From Bacteroidales bacterium (lineage in GTDB: Bacteria > Bacteroidota > Bacteroidia > Bacteroidales > UBA3824): a DNA stretch of 64,000 bases. Of this stretch, positions 42,822 through 51,054 are shown one piece after another (the stretch's first letter is position 1; each line of letters starts with the position of its first letter). The notes below the pieces were generated by a model. That model was not told where the DNA came from. It was given only the letters and a program-made list of their open reading frames with translations, and ran no database searches. Where the stretch lies: contig JAEDDH010000013.1 in the NCBI GenBank assembly GCA_016293845.1, positions 1 through 64,000 on the forward strand. The letters run 5' to 3'. The position numbers and the translations under genes are program-made.

Positions 42822-43841
42822 TTATTTGGAAATTTGTTGTTGCCAACGCCAAGCATTTTTGAGCGTTTCTTCGACAGGTACTTGAGCTTTCCATCCCAAC
42901 TCTTTGTTTGCCAACGAAGTATCAGCCCAAACTTTTTCGATGTCGCCAGCCCTGCGGCCAACAATTTTGTAGTTTAGTTTTACGCCTGTGGCTTTTTCAA
43001 ATGCGCTAATAAGCTGAAGCACTGTAAGTCCGTTGCCTGTTCCTACATTAAAAAATTCTAACGCGCCCTTCTGTTTGCCTTGTTCCATACGGTTGATGGC
43101 TGCGATATGAGCATTAGCAAGGTCGATAATGTCGATATAGTCGCGTATAGGAGTACCATCGGGAGTGTCGTAATCGTTGCCAAAAACACTCAGACATTCA
43201 CGGATGCCGGCAGCGGTTTGAGTAATATAAGGTATCAAGTTGGCAGGCACACCGATAGGAAGTTCGCCAATCAAACCAGATGGATGAGCACCAATTGGGT
43301 TGAAATAACGCAAGCAAATACAGTTAATACCTTTATTAACAGCCACAAAGTCGTGGATGATTTCTTCATTAATCTGTTTGGTATTTCCGTAAGGCGAAAG
43401 AGCGGGTAGAATAGGTGAGTTTTCGGTAACGGGAAGTTCTTCGGGCTGACCGTAAACTGTGCACGAAGATGAGAAAACCAAGTTTTTGATACCGAACTCT
43501 TTCATAGCTTCCAACACGTTGATAAGTCCGTTGATATTGTTGCGGTAATATTTCAGAGGTTGTTCTACCGATTCGCCAACAGCCTTAGATGCGGCAAAGT
43601 GAATCACCGATTCAATACCCTGATGTTGTTTCAAAAAATCAAAAAGTTCGTCTTTAACAGCCACGTCCACCTTTCCAAACACAGGTTTAGTGCCGGTAAT
43701 TTTGGCAATATTGTCGATAACATTGGGATTAGAGTTACTTAGGTTATCTACTATAAACACCTCATAACCTTTTTGTTGCAATTCTACAACTGTGTGAGAA
43801 CCAATAAATCCGGCACCGCCGGTAACAAGTATTTTTTTCAT
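42822..43841 (-). CDS. galE: UDP-glucose 4-epimerase
   Basis: A 339-residue extended SDR epimerase interconverting UDP-glucose and UDP-galactose. It has the NAD motif GGAGFIGSH at 8-16, catalytic serine region FSSSCTVYG, the Tyr/Lys pair in SPYGNTK near 150 and the substrate loop NPIGAHPSGLIGE. Length is standard. It supplies galactose residues for surface glycans and is monocistronic. Confidence 0.95.
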   Translation of the reverse strand: MKKILVTGGAGFIGSHTVVELQQKGYEVFIVDNLSNSNPNVIDNIAKITGTKPVFGKVDVAVKDELFDFLKQHQGIESVIHFAASKAVGESVEQPLKYYRNNINGLINVLEAMKEFGIKNLVFSSSCTVYGQPEELPVTENSPILPALSPYGNTKQINEEIIHDFVAVNKGINCICLRYFNPIGAHPSGLIGELPIGVPANLIPYITQTAAGIRECLSVFGNDYDTPDGTPIRDYIDIIDLANAHIAAINRMEQGKQKGALEFFNVGTGNGLTVLQLISAFEKATGVKLNYKIVGRRAGDIEKVWADTSLANKELGWKAQVPVEETLKNAWRWQQQISK

Positions 43842-43931
43842 ATCGATATTTTTAATTAGAACTCAAAATTACAAAAAAAATCTCTCAATAAAAAAAACAG
43901 AAAAAAATAGTTTGATATAATTAAAATTTAG

Positions 43932-43939
43932 TATATTTG
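43932..43939 (+). promoter_or_regulatory. -7 element
   Basis: TATATTTG with TTTG at 43911-43914, 55 bp before the ATG at 43995. Confidence 0.65.
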
Positions 43940-43994
43940 CAAATGAAGATTTCAACCAACAAGCAACAAGCAAGTAAAAGAAACTGCAACAATT

Positions 43995-45050
43995 ATGACA
44001 AATCTTAACGAATTATTCAAAGACATACTACTCACTCAAGAGAGTATAATCATACCCGGATTGGGAACATTAGAAACCCAATACCAACCCGCACAGTTAG
44101 ACGAGAAAACAGGCACAATCTATCCGCCATCAAAAATCGTAAAACTCGACATTGGCAAAACCACCGACAAAGACAATATGCTCGAAACATACATCATGCA
44201 GAATCAACCAGTAAACCAAACCTCTGCGCGTCTGCAGATAGAGCAATTTGTAAAAGACACCAAAGAAAAATTAGACAAAGGAGAATCTGTTACTATCGAC
44301 GAAGTAGGCATCATTGCCCGCGACGAAAGTGGAGCCACAATTATCAAAGCCGTACCCAACAACCTTATGATCGACAATTACGGCATGGACCCCGTGGAAG
44401 TAGAAGCCGCCAAAGCTCAAGCCCGCACATCAAAAGGTAAGATAAAAGCTACCAAACGCACTATCACCACTACCACCACAGTATCGTCGGTAAAAACCAC
44501 AGTTCACGAAACCAAACCCGATTCAGAACCAAAAGAAACCGAGAAGAAAAAGAGCGGCGTACTAAAATGGCTGTTGATTCTATTGCCGATAGCTGCGCTT
44601 ATCACACTTTATATATTATATATGAATCCGGTGAACAAATGGGTAGCAGGTCTGTTTGGTTCAAAACCCAAAGTAGAAACCACACAAACTACCCCCGAAC
44701 CTACACAAGAGGTAACCACACCCGCCACAACAGTTCCCGGCCTTGGCGAAACCGAAGTGGTAGACGACCCCGAAACAAAAACTCTATTAGACGCTGGCTT
44801 CACAACCACACCTTTAAATATAGGAAGCAATTTTAAAAAATACTACCTCATAGCAGGAAGTTTCACCACAATTAAAAACGCACAAAAACGTCAGCGCGAA
44901 CTCCCCGGCTCAAAAATTCTTATAGTAGGCGACCAACACCGCGTATATGTAGGATCAAGCGACAAAGCCGACGACATTATCGCTCAATACAACAACATAA
45001 AGAAAACACAACCCGGTTTGGATGTTTGGTTGCTCAAAAACGCCAAATAA
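43995..45050 (+). CDS. HU-like (CCDC81) / SPOR membrane protein
   Basis: A 351-residue bitopic protein. Residues 1-130 contain tandem HU-CCDC81-type domains (LFKDILLTQESIIIPGLG, then QFVKDTKEKLDKGESVTI). A Thr/Lys-rich linker and a single helix at about 189-210 follow. A Thr/Pro-rich periplasmic linker leads to a C-terminal SPOR domain (about 283-348, YYLIAGSFTTIKNAQ). SPOR domains bind denuded septal peptidoglycan, so it probably sits at the division site. The HU-like part faces the cytoplasm and could contact DNA or a protein partner. Confidence 0.85.
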   Translation: MTNLNELFKDILLTQESIIIPGLGTLETQYQPAQLDEKTGTIYPPSKIVKLDIGKTTDKDNMLETYIMQNQPVNQTSARLQIEQFVKDTKEKLDKGESVTIDEVGIIARDESGATIIKAVPNNLMIDNYGMDPVEVEAAKAQARTSKGKIKATKRTITTTTTVSSVKTTVHETKPDSEPKETEKKKSGVLKWLLILLPIAALITLYILYMNPVNKWVAGLFGSKPKVETTQTTPEPTQEVTTPATTVPGLGETEVVDDPETKTLLDAGFTTTPLNIGSNFKKYYLIAGSFTTIKNAQKRQRELPGSKILIVGDQHRVYVGSSDKADDIIAQYNNIKKTQPGLDVWLLKNAK

Positions 45051-45077
45051 ACTCCGGCATAAACTCATAACATCTCA

Positions 45078-45120
45078 AAAAGCGGATTTATGCATTTAAA
45101 TCCGCTTTTATTGTTTTTTT
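45078..45120 (+). terminator. intrinsic terminator
   Basis: A perfect 13-bp stem AAAAGCGGATTTA/TAAATCCGCTTTT with a 6-nt loop and a T-rich tail. Confidence 0.9.
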
Positions 45121-45145
45121 TATTTGTTTTAAGAAAAAAAAGCCA

Positions 45146-45153
45146 TAAATTTG
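45146..45153 (+). promoter_or_regulatory. -7 element of acyl-chain locus
   Basis: TAAATTTG, with TTG about 20 bp upstream, 37 bp before the ATG at 45191. Confidence 0.65.
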
Positions 45154-45161
45154 CGCAAATT
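45148..45161. promoter_or_regulatory. 14-bp palindrome over the promoter (candidate operator)
   Basis: AATTTGCGCAAATT is a perfect palindrome that overlaps the -7 element and the expected transcription start. A dimeric repressor bound here would block the promoter. No candidate regulator gene lies next to it. Confidence 0.5.
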
Positions 45162-45190
45162 ACCGATAGTATATATCGAACTACAATTAA

Positions 45191-46693
45191 ATGGCAAAAT
45201 TAGCAATAATCGGCGGAGGCATATCCGGGCTTGCAGCGGGCATCTACGCGCAAATGAACGGCATCGAGAGCGAAATTTTTGAATCTCATTCCGTAGTGGG
45301 TGGGCAGTGTACATCGTGGAAACGCAAAGGTTTTCACATCGACAACTGCGTGCATTGGATGCTTGGCACTTCGCCCAAAAAAGAAATTTATAAAGTGTGG
45401 CAAGAGGTGGGAGTAATCCAAGACCCCGGAAAAGACATCATCAGCCACGATTATTTTCTTCAAGTGGATATCGACGGAGTAAAGGCGCACGTTTGGCGCG
45501 ACCTTAATAAAATGCGTCAAGAACTCCTTTCAATAGCCCCCGAAGACCGCAAAGAAATCAACAACTTTATTAAGTTGATAAAAAAATTTCAAGCCATCGA
45601 ATTGCCATCGCTATATCCGCAAGAGCAGATGGGATTTGGGCAGATTATGAAACTCCTATTCAGAATGGCAAAAGCAATTCCAGCATTTGCCAAATACAAA
45701 AAACTCACTCTCGACGAATACGCCAAAAGATTCAAAAGTCCTATAATTCACCAAATTATATACAACTACGTACCCAAGCAGTTTTATGTAATCTCGGCGT
45801 TCTATATGTACGCAATGTTTTCGATGGGCAATGCCGACCTTCCTCGCGGTGGGTCCGACACAATTACCAACCGTATGCGCGACAAGTATCTGAGCCTCGG
45901 AGGTAAAATATCAGTAAAGAAAAAAGTTCTCGACACCGAAATCAACGACAAAAAAATTACAAAAATCAATTTCACCGACGATTCTTCTATTGAGCCCGAA
46001 TATGTAGTAATTGCCACCGACCTCAAAGTTGCGTTTAACTTAATCGGCCATAACTACATGGACGACAATCTAAAACAAGCATTCGCCAATACAAAAACAC
46101 ATCCCGTATTTAGCAATATTACCATATATTTTGCAGTGGATTGTCCCACCAACGACATTCCCACAATGGAAATATTCAACTGCGAACCATACAAAGTTGT
46201 TGACCGCGAGCACAATGTTGTGATTGTAAACAATTACGCCGACCAACCAGATTTCGCTCCCGAAGGCAAAGGCATCATTCAGATACTTATGGTGCAGCTC
46301 GACGACGAATATCAATATTGGGAAAACCTTTACAAAACCCCCGAAGCTTACAAAGCCGAAAAAAAGCGCATTGCATCCGAAATTCAACAACGCTTAGAAA
46401 AGCACTACCCACAATATCAAGGCAAACTCTCACTTGTGGAAATCTGCACACCCAAAAGTTTCAACCGCTATTTAGGGTCGTACAAAGGTTCGTACATGGG
46501 CTTTATACAAACACCCTACGCGCCCAAACTTGTGCACCACGGCAATGTGGAAGGCATCGACAATCTTTGCCTTGCCGGACAATGGCTTCAAACTCCGGGC
46601 GGACTGCCAAACGCGCTCGTTACGGGCAAGTTTGCAATTCAACGCCTTATTAAACGTTTTCATTTCGCGGACAAATTCCGCCAAACCAACTAA
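45191..46693 (+). CDS. FAD-dependent oxidoreductase, phytoene desaturase/RetSat-like (1)
   Basis: A 500-residue flavoprotein. The dinucleotide-binding motif GGGISGLAAGIYAQ lies at residues 8-21, and VVGGQCTSWKRKGFHIDN matches the second conserved block of the CrtI/retinol-saturase group. The C-terminal FAD motif is LCLAGQWLQTPGGLPNAL near 455-475. The family saturates, desaturates or isomerises conjugated chains. Here it opens a cluster with ketosynthase and carrier protein genes, so an acyl or polyene chain is the likely substrate. The next gene begins 11 bp downstream. Confidence 0.82.
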   Translation: MAKLAIIGGGISGLAAGIYAQMNGIESEIFESHSVVGGQCTSWKRKGFHIDNCVHWMLGTSPKKEIYKVWQEVGVIQDPGKDIISHDYFLQVDIDGVKAHVWRDLNKMRQELLSIAPEDRKEINNFIKLIKKFQAIELPSLYPQEQMGFGQIMKLLFRMAKAIPAFAKYKKLTLDEYAKRFKSPIIHQIIYNYVPKQFYVISAFYMYAMFSMGNADLPRGGSDTITNRMRDKYLSLGGKISVKKKVLDTEINDKKITKINFTDDSSIEPEYVVIATDLKVAFNLIGHNYMDDNLKQAFANTKTHPVFSNITIYFAVDCPTNDIPTMEIFNCEPYKVVDREHNVVIVNNYADQPDFAPEGKGIIQILMVQLDDEYQYWENLYKTPEAYKAEKKRIASEIQQRLEKHYPQYQGKLSLVEICTPKSFNRYLGSYKGSYMGFIQTPYAPKLVHHGNVEGIDNLCLAGQWLQTPGGLPNALVTGKFAIQRLIKRFHFADKFRQTN

Positions 46694-46703
46694 ATCCTAC
46701 CAA

Positions 46704-48119
46704 ATGCTGAAAAAGAAAAAGAGAAGCATATTAGGAGAAGCATTTTTCAGGATAATGCGCAATTACCTGAGAGTACTTCACAACAACGTATATTACAAGC
46801 ACATATACGTAATAGGCAGAGAGAATACCCCCGCCAAAGGCACTCCTCTTATCATAGCCTCAAACCATCAAAACGCCCTCAACGATGCGCTCGGAGTAGA
46901 ATTTGCATTCCGCGACCGCATTGTAAGCATATTTACACGTGCCGATGCATTCAACCGTCCGATAATTGGTAAAATGTTGCGTAGCATCTACTTACTACCG
47001 GCATTCCGTATTGAGTTTGATGGCATGGACGCACTCAAAAACAATTACGACATTTTTGCCGAAGCTGCCGACAGATTGCTTTCGGGCGGTTCGGTTTTGA
47101 TTTTCCCCGAAGCATTAAACCAAGACAAACGTTGGCTCGGCGAATTTTCGCTCGGATATTTGCGCATGGCGTTTGATGCAGCCAAAAAAGATAATTTTCA
47201 AACCGACATACAAATATTGCCGATCTGCAATCATTATAGCAACTATTTTAAGTTTCGCGAAGATATGATGATTGTGTGCGGCAAGCCAATTTCGCTCAAA
47301 CCATATTACGAGCTTTTTCAAACCAAACCTCGCACAGTACAACGCAACGTCAATGCCGAAGTTCGTAAACAAATTTCGGAAATGATGCTCAACATCACCG
47401 ACTTAGACAATTACGAAACCATCGACTACATACGCGAAACTTATGGCAGACGCTATTGCAGAATCTGCGGTGGCAACCCTGCCTACTTGCCCGACAAGTT
47501 GGAATCCGACAAGGCTCTATTTAAAGAACTTGAAGCAGTCAAAGCCGAAAAGCCCGAGGTAATCGAAGATGTATACAACGATGCCGCAACCCTCAAGAAA
47601 AACTGCAAACGCTTTAAAATAGCAGACGACAATTTTGATATTCCATTCCGCAAAGGCAAATTTATATTTCAATTGTTATCGCTGATATGCTTGTTTCCGC
47701 TGTTTATAGCAGCGTCGATACCAAATATTTTAATATTTTTGTCGCCTCAGCCGCTAACAAAAAAATTCAAAGCCGGCAACGGACACATGACAATGTTTGT
47801 GGGTGGCATACGCTTTGCAGTAGGCGCATTGTTGGCTTTTCCGCTGTGCTACGGCATATTCTTCCTATTAGAAGGCTATTATTGGAATTGGCTCTATGCC
47901 ACAATACACGTAATACTATTGCCGTTTTTAGGATTGTTTGCATGGAACTACCGGCAGACATTCATAGGCTTAAAACGCGAATGGCGATTCCGCATCAAAT
48001 CAAAACGCAGTCAAAACAAACGGCGAGGCAGCGGCCTTGCCGAAACTATAGAACTAAGAAAACGTTTATTTGAAAAATTAGACAACATTTTAACAAAAAA
48101 TACATGGAAAAAAGAGTAG
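46704..48119 (+). CDS. PlsC-like lysophospholipid acyltransferase with C-terminal membrane part
   Basis: 471 residues from ATG 46704. The N-terminal 290 residues are an acyltransferase domain: SNHQNALNDALG supplies the His/Asp pair with five residues between them, and FPEALNQDKRWL replaces the usual FPEG block. A zinc-ribbon-like CRICG lies near 250 and the last third has about four membrane helices. It should transfer an acyl group from a carrier onto a lipid or other acceptor. Its stop overlaps the ketosynthase start by 16 bp, so the genes are coupled. Confidence 0.8.
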   Translation: MLKKKKRSILGEAFFRIMRNYLRVLHNNVYYKHIYVIGRENTPAKGTPLIIASNHQNALNDALGVEFAFRDRIVSIFTRADAFNRPIIGKMLRSIYLLPAFRIEFDGMDALKNNYDIFAEAADRLLSGGSVLIFPEALNQDKRWLGEFSLGYLRMAFDAAKKDNFQTDIQILPICNHYSNYFKFREDMMIVCGKPISLKPYYELFQTKPRTVQRNVNAEVRKQISEMMLNITDLDNYETIDYIRETYGRRYCRICGGNPAYLPDKLESDKALFKELEAVKAEKPEVIEDVYNDAATLKKNCKRFKIADDNFDIPFRKGKFIFQLLSLICLFPLFIAASIPNILIFLSPQPLTKKFKAGNGHMTMFVGGIRFAVGALLAFPLCYGIFFLLEGYYWNWLYATIHVILLPFLGLFAWNYRQTFIGLKREWRFRIKSKRSQNKRRGSGLAETIELRKRLFEKLDNILTKNTWKKE

Positions 48120-49324
48120 TAATCACCGGCATGGGTATATACTCGTGTCTCGGTAAAAATCTTGACGAAGTTAAAAACTCGCTTTACAACGGCGTGTCGG
48201 GTATAGTTTTAGACCCCGAACGCAAGGAAATGGGATTCCGCTCAGGACTTACATCGAAACTCGACGTTCCCGACCTGAAAGGACAACTATCTCGCGCTCA
48301 ACGTGTTTTCATGCCCGAACAGGTCAAATACGCATACGTAGCCACGGTTGAGGCTCTCAACAATGCCAAAATAGATCAAGACTATTTAGACGCCAACAGC
48401 GTAGGTCTGCTCTATGGCAACGACAGTAGCGCAGAGCCCGTTTACAAAAGCGTGGAAACTATGTTCAAGAAAAAGAACACAACCCTTATCGGTTCGGGCG
48501 GCATATTCCAATCGATGAACTCTACCGTTACAATGAACCTTGGTTGCATTTTCCACCTCAGAGGTATCAACCTCACAATTTCGGGTGCATGTGCAAGCGG
48601 AAGCCACGCCATTGGTCTTGGTTCGCTCCTTATCCGCAACGGTTTGGAAGATATGGTAGTATGCGGTGGTGCACAAGAAGTCAACCCCTACGCAGTAGGC
48701 AGTTTCGACGGTATTAGCGCATTCTCAACCCGCGAAGACGCTCCCACAAAAGCATCTCGCCCGTTTGACCGCGACCGCGACGGACTTGTACCTGGCGGTG
48801 GTGCAGCAACTGTAATTATCGAAGAATACGAGCACGCTATAAAACGCGGTGCTAACATCATAGCCGAAATCAAAGGCTGGGGATTCTCGTCGAACGGCGA
48901 CCATATCTCATCGCCCAACGTTGCAGGTCCTGCCAAATCGTTGGAAAACTGCCTCCGTCTTTCTAATGTAAATATCAACGAGATAGGCTACATCAACGCA
49001 CACGCAACTTCAACACACATCGGCGACATGAACGAGGCAAAAGCAATTTCGCAAATTTTTGGCGATTGCAAGCCTTACGTTACATCCACCAAGAGCCAGA
49101 CAGGACACGAAATGTGGATGGCAGGCGCAAGCGAAATCATTTATTCAACCCTTATGATGAAAAACGATTTTGTAGCAGCCAACCTCAACTTTGAAAATCC
49201 CGACGAAGACTCTGCAAAACTCAACATTCCGGGTCAAAGAGTATCAGCACATTTCGACATGTTCCTCTCTAACTCGTTTGGCTTTGGTGGAACAAACTCT
49301 ACACTGATAGTTAAGAACTTATAA
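48104..49324 (+). CDS. beta-ketoacyl-ACP synthase (FabF-like)
   Basis: A 406-residue condensing enzyme with the full active site: Cys163 in GACASGSHA, His300 in NAHATSTHIGD, Lys330 and His335 in TKSQTGHE. It therefore can elongate an acyl-ACP with malonyl-ACP, unlike the chain-length-factor type that lacks the cysteine. The sequence is diverged from housekeeping FabF in the N-terminal 100 residues, as in polyene-type clusters. Coupled to the acyltransferase gene upstream and closed by a terminator. Confidence 0.88.
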   Translation: MEKRVVITGMGIYSCLGKNLDEVKNSLYNGVSGIVLDPERKEMGFRSGLTSKLDVPDLKGQLSRAQRVFMPEQVKYAYVATVEALNNAKIDQDYLDANSVGLLYGNDSSAEPVYKSVETMFKKKNTTLIGSGGIFQSMNSTVTMNLGCIFHLRGINLTISGACASGSHAIGLGSLLIRNGLEDMVVCGGAQEVNPYAVGSFDGISAFSTREDAPTKASRPFDRDRDGLVPGGGAATVIIEEYEHAIKRGANIIAEIKGWGFSSNGDHISSPNVAGPAKSLENCLRLSNVNINEIGYINAHATSTHIGDMNEAKAISQIFGDCKPYVTSTKSQTGHEMWMAGASEIIYSTLMMKNDFVAANLNFENPDEDSAKLNIPGQRVSAHFDMFLSNSFGFGGTNSTLIVKNL

Positions 49325-49359
49325 TTACATTTCATTCATTCATCATCCATTCTTTTCTT

Positions 49360-49390
49360 GAGTCCGTTGTGATAACGGACTCTTTTTTTT
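49360..49390 (+). terminator. intrinsic terminator inside the acyl locus
   Basis: GAGTCCGTT-GTGAT-AACGGACTC followed by eight T residues. It splits the locus into two transcription units. Confidence 0.9.
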
Positions 49391-49514
49391 GCATTTTTAT
49401 GCCGATATTTGGTGCGATTTTACACTTTTTCAAACAAATGTTTGCCGTTAACAATTTTTTTTATAATCTTTGCATTTTGAAAATAGATATAAAATATTAA
49501 TAAACAAACACTCT

Positions 49515-49766
49515 ATGAAAATGGAAAAAAACGAACTCATCGCAAAAATTAACTCTGTACTTGCCAACGAATTTGAAGTAGAAGAAAGCGAAATCGCTCC
49601 CGAAAAAGAGATCAAAGCCACCCTTCAACTCGACAGCCTCAGCCTCGTAGACATGATTGCCGTTATTGAGGAAGAGTTTGGTGTAGAAATCAAAGGACAG
49701 AGTGTTGCTCAGGTAAAGACATTCCAAAACCTCTACGATTTTGTATACGAAAAAACCAACGCTTAA
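49515..49766 (+). CDS. acyl carrier protein
   Basis: An 83-residue acidic four-helix protein with the phosphopantetheine serine at Ser41 in LDSLSLVDM. The D-S-L motif is intact, though the usual GxDS glycine is replaced (LQLDS). ATG 49515 was chosen; ATG 49521 is possible. A TAATCTTTG sequence about 45 bp upstream is a possible -7 region. It is a dedicated carrier for the neighbouring ketosynthase and dehydratases and heads the second unit of the locus. Confidence 0.88.
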   Translation: MKMEKNELIAKINSVLANEFEVEESEIAPEKEIKATLQLDSLSLVDMIAVIEEEFGVEIKGQSVAQVKTFQNLYDFVYEKTNA

Positions 49767-49769
49767 GAC

Positions 49770-50204
49770 ATGGCCAAAACCGTTCTTTATGCGGGCGACG
49801 GAATAAAAACTTTTATTCCTCAGCGCGAGCCAATGCTCATGGTAGATAAACTGCTCTCTGCGTCGGAAACCGACGTGGAGACAGGTCTTACCGTGGCTGA
49901 TAGCAACATTTTTGTAGAAGGCGGCGTACTCTCCGAAACGGGACTTATTGAGCACATAGCACAAAGCGCGGCCACTTTTGCCGGATACAACGACTGGTTC
50001 AACAAGCGTCCCATCGTTTTGGGTTATATTGCCGAAATCAAAAAATTTGCATTGCAATCAGCACTTCCAAAAACCGGCGACAACATTGAAACCTACATGA
50101 CAGTAGTGTCGCAAGCCATGAACATTACTCTTATGAACGCCGAATCAAAGGTTAACGGCGTTACTGTGGCAGTGTGCAAAATGAAAATTTTCATGGACAA
50201 ATAG
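49770..50204 (+). CDS. hotdog 3-hydroxyacyl-ACP dehydratase (ApeP/FabZ-like)
   Basis: A 144-residue hotdog-fold protein starting 3 bp after the carrier protein. The pattern IPQREPMLMVDKLLS resembles the FabA/FabZ and aryl-polyene ApeP start, and SETGLIEHIAQSAATFAGY covers the hot-dog helix with the acidic and histidine residues expected near the active site. It would dehydrate 3-hydroxyacyl-ACP to the 2-enoyl form, one step in making a conjugated chain. Confidence 0.8.
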   Translation: MAKTVLYAGDGIKTFIPQREPMLMVDKLLSASETDVETGLTVADSNIFVEGGVLSETGLIEHIAQSAATFAGYNDWFNKRPIVLGYIAEIKKFALQSALPKTGDNIETYMTVVSQAMNITLMNAESKVNGVTVAVCKMKIFMDK

Positions 50205-50206
50205 CA

Positions 50207-50665
50207 ATGGATACCACAACCGAAAACGGAGAACTGTCGGCAACTATCGATTTTACAGTGCCATTTTACGACCTCGATGCTATACAGATGGTATGGCACG
50301 GCAACTATGTTAAATACATGGAAAACGCCCGCGAGGCTTTCGGCGACAAATACCATTTTGAGTATCTGCACATTTTCAACAGCGGATACACAGCACCTGT
50401 GGTAGATATGCACATCAAATACCGCAACTCGGCACGCATTGGCGACAGACTTGCCATCAAAATCACCTACGTGCCCGCAAAGGCTGCAAAAATGGTTTTC
50501 CGCTATATTGTAACACGTCCCGCCGACAATGCCGTTATTATAGAAGCCGAAACCACGCAATTGTTTGTGTCGCGCACTGGAACTTTTGAAACTTCCAATC
50601 CCGACTTTGTGGTGGAATGGAAGAAACGTTGGAACATTCCCCTGCCAAAATCGTCAACCAAATAA
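50207..50665 (+). CDS. 4HBT-type acyl-thioesterase
   Basis: A 152-residue hotdog thioesterase from ATG 50207. VPFYDLDAIQMVWHGNYVKYMENAR is the 4-hydroxybenzoyl-CoA thioesterase signature, with the catalytic Asp in the YDLDA segment. It would release a chain from the carrier or remove wrong intermediates. It lies 2 bp after the dehydratase and 11 bp before the second FabZ-like gene, so all are one transcript. Confidence 0.85.
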   Translation: MDTTTENGELSATIDFTVPFYDLDAIQMVWHGNYVKYMENAREAFGDKYHFEYLHIFNSGYTAPVVDMHIKYRNSARIGDRLAIKITYVPAKAAKMVFRYIVTRPADNAVIIEAETTQLFVSRTGTFETSNPDFVVEWKKRWNIPLPKSSTK

Positions 50666-50676
50666 AACAGCCGAAA

Positions 50677-51042
50677 ATGCTTATCAAAGATTTTTACGCA
50701 ATAGAAAACCATACAACCGAAAGCGATGGTAGCCACATATACACCGTAAAACTTAACCGAAATCACGATGTATACAAAGGACATTTTCCTCAAAAACCCA
50801 TCACCCCGGGTGTATGCACTATTCAAATGATTAAAGAATGTGTTGAAGATGCGCAATCAAAACACTTGACTTTTACAGCAATAGACCGTTGCCGACTTAC
50901 TGCAATGGTAACGCCATCAGGTTCGCCGGTGCTTAATATCAAAGTGGTAAGCGATGCAGCCGACCCCGCAAAAGTATCTGCCACAATTTTTTACGGCGAA
51001 ACCACATATATGACCCTCAGCGGCACTGTTGCTGAAAAATAA
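50677..51042 (+). CDS. FabZ-like hotdog dehydratase
   Basis: A 121-residue hotdog protein from ATG 50677. GHFPQKPITPGVCTIQMIKE matches the FabZ active-site block (GHFPxxPxxPG), including the catalytic His; the usual active-site Glu follows in the helix (MIKE). It is a second dehydratase in the same operon, which suggests division of labour by chain length or a heteromeric pair, as in aryl polyene systems. Confidence 0.8.
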   Translation: MLIKDFYAIENHTTESDGSHIYTVKLNRNHDVYKGHFPQKPITPGVCTIQMIKECVEDAQSKHLTFTAIDRCRLTAMVTPSGSPVLNIKVVSDAADPAKVSATIFYGETTYMTLSGTVAEK

Positions 51043-51054
51043 TACCATTTAGCC

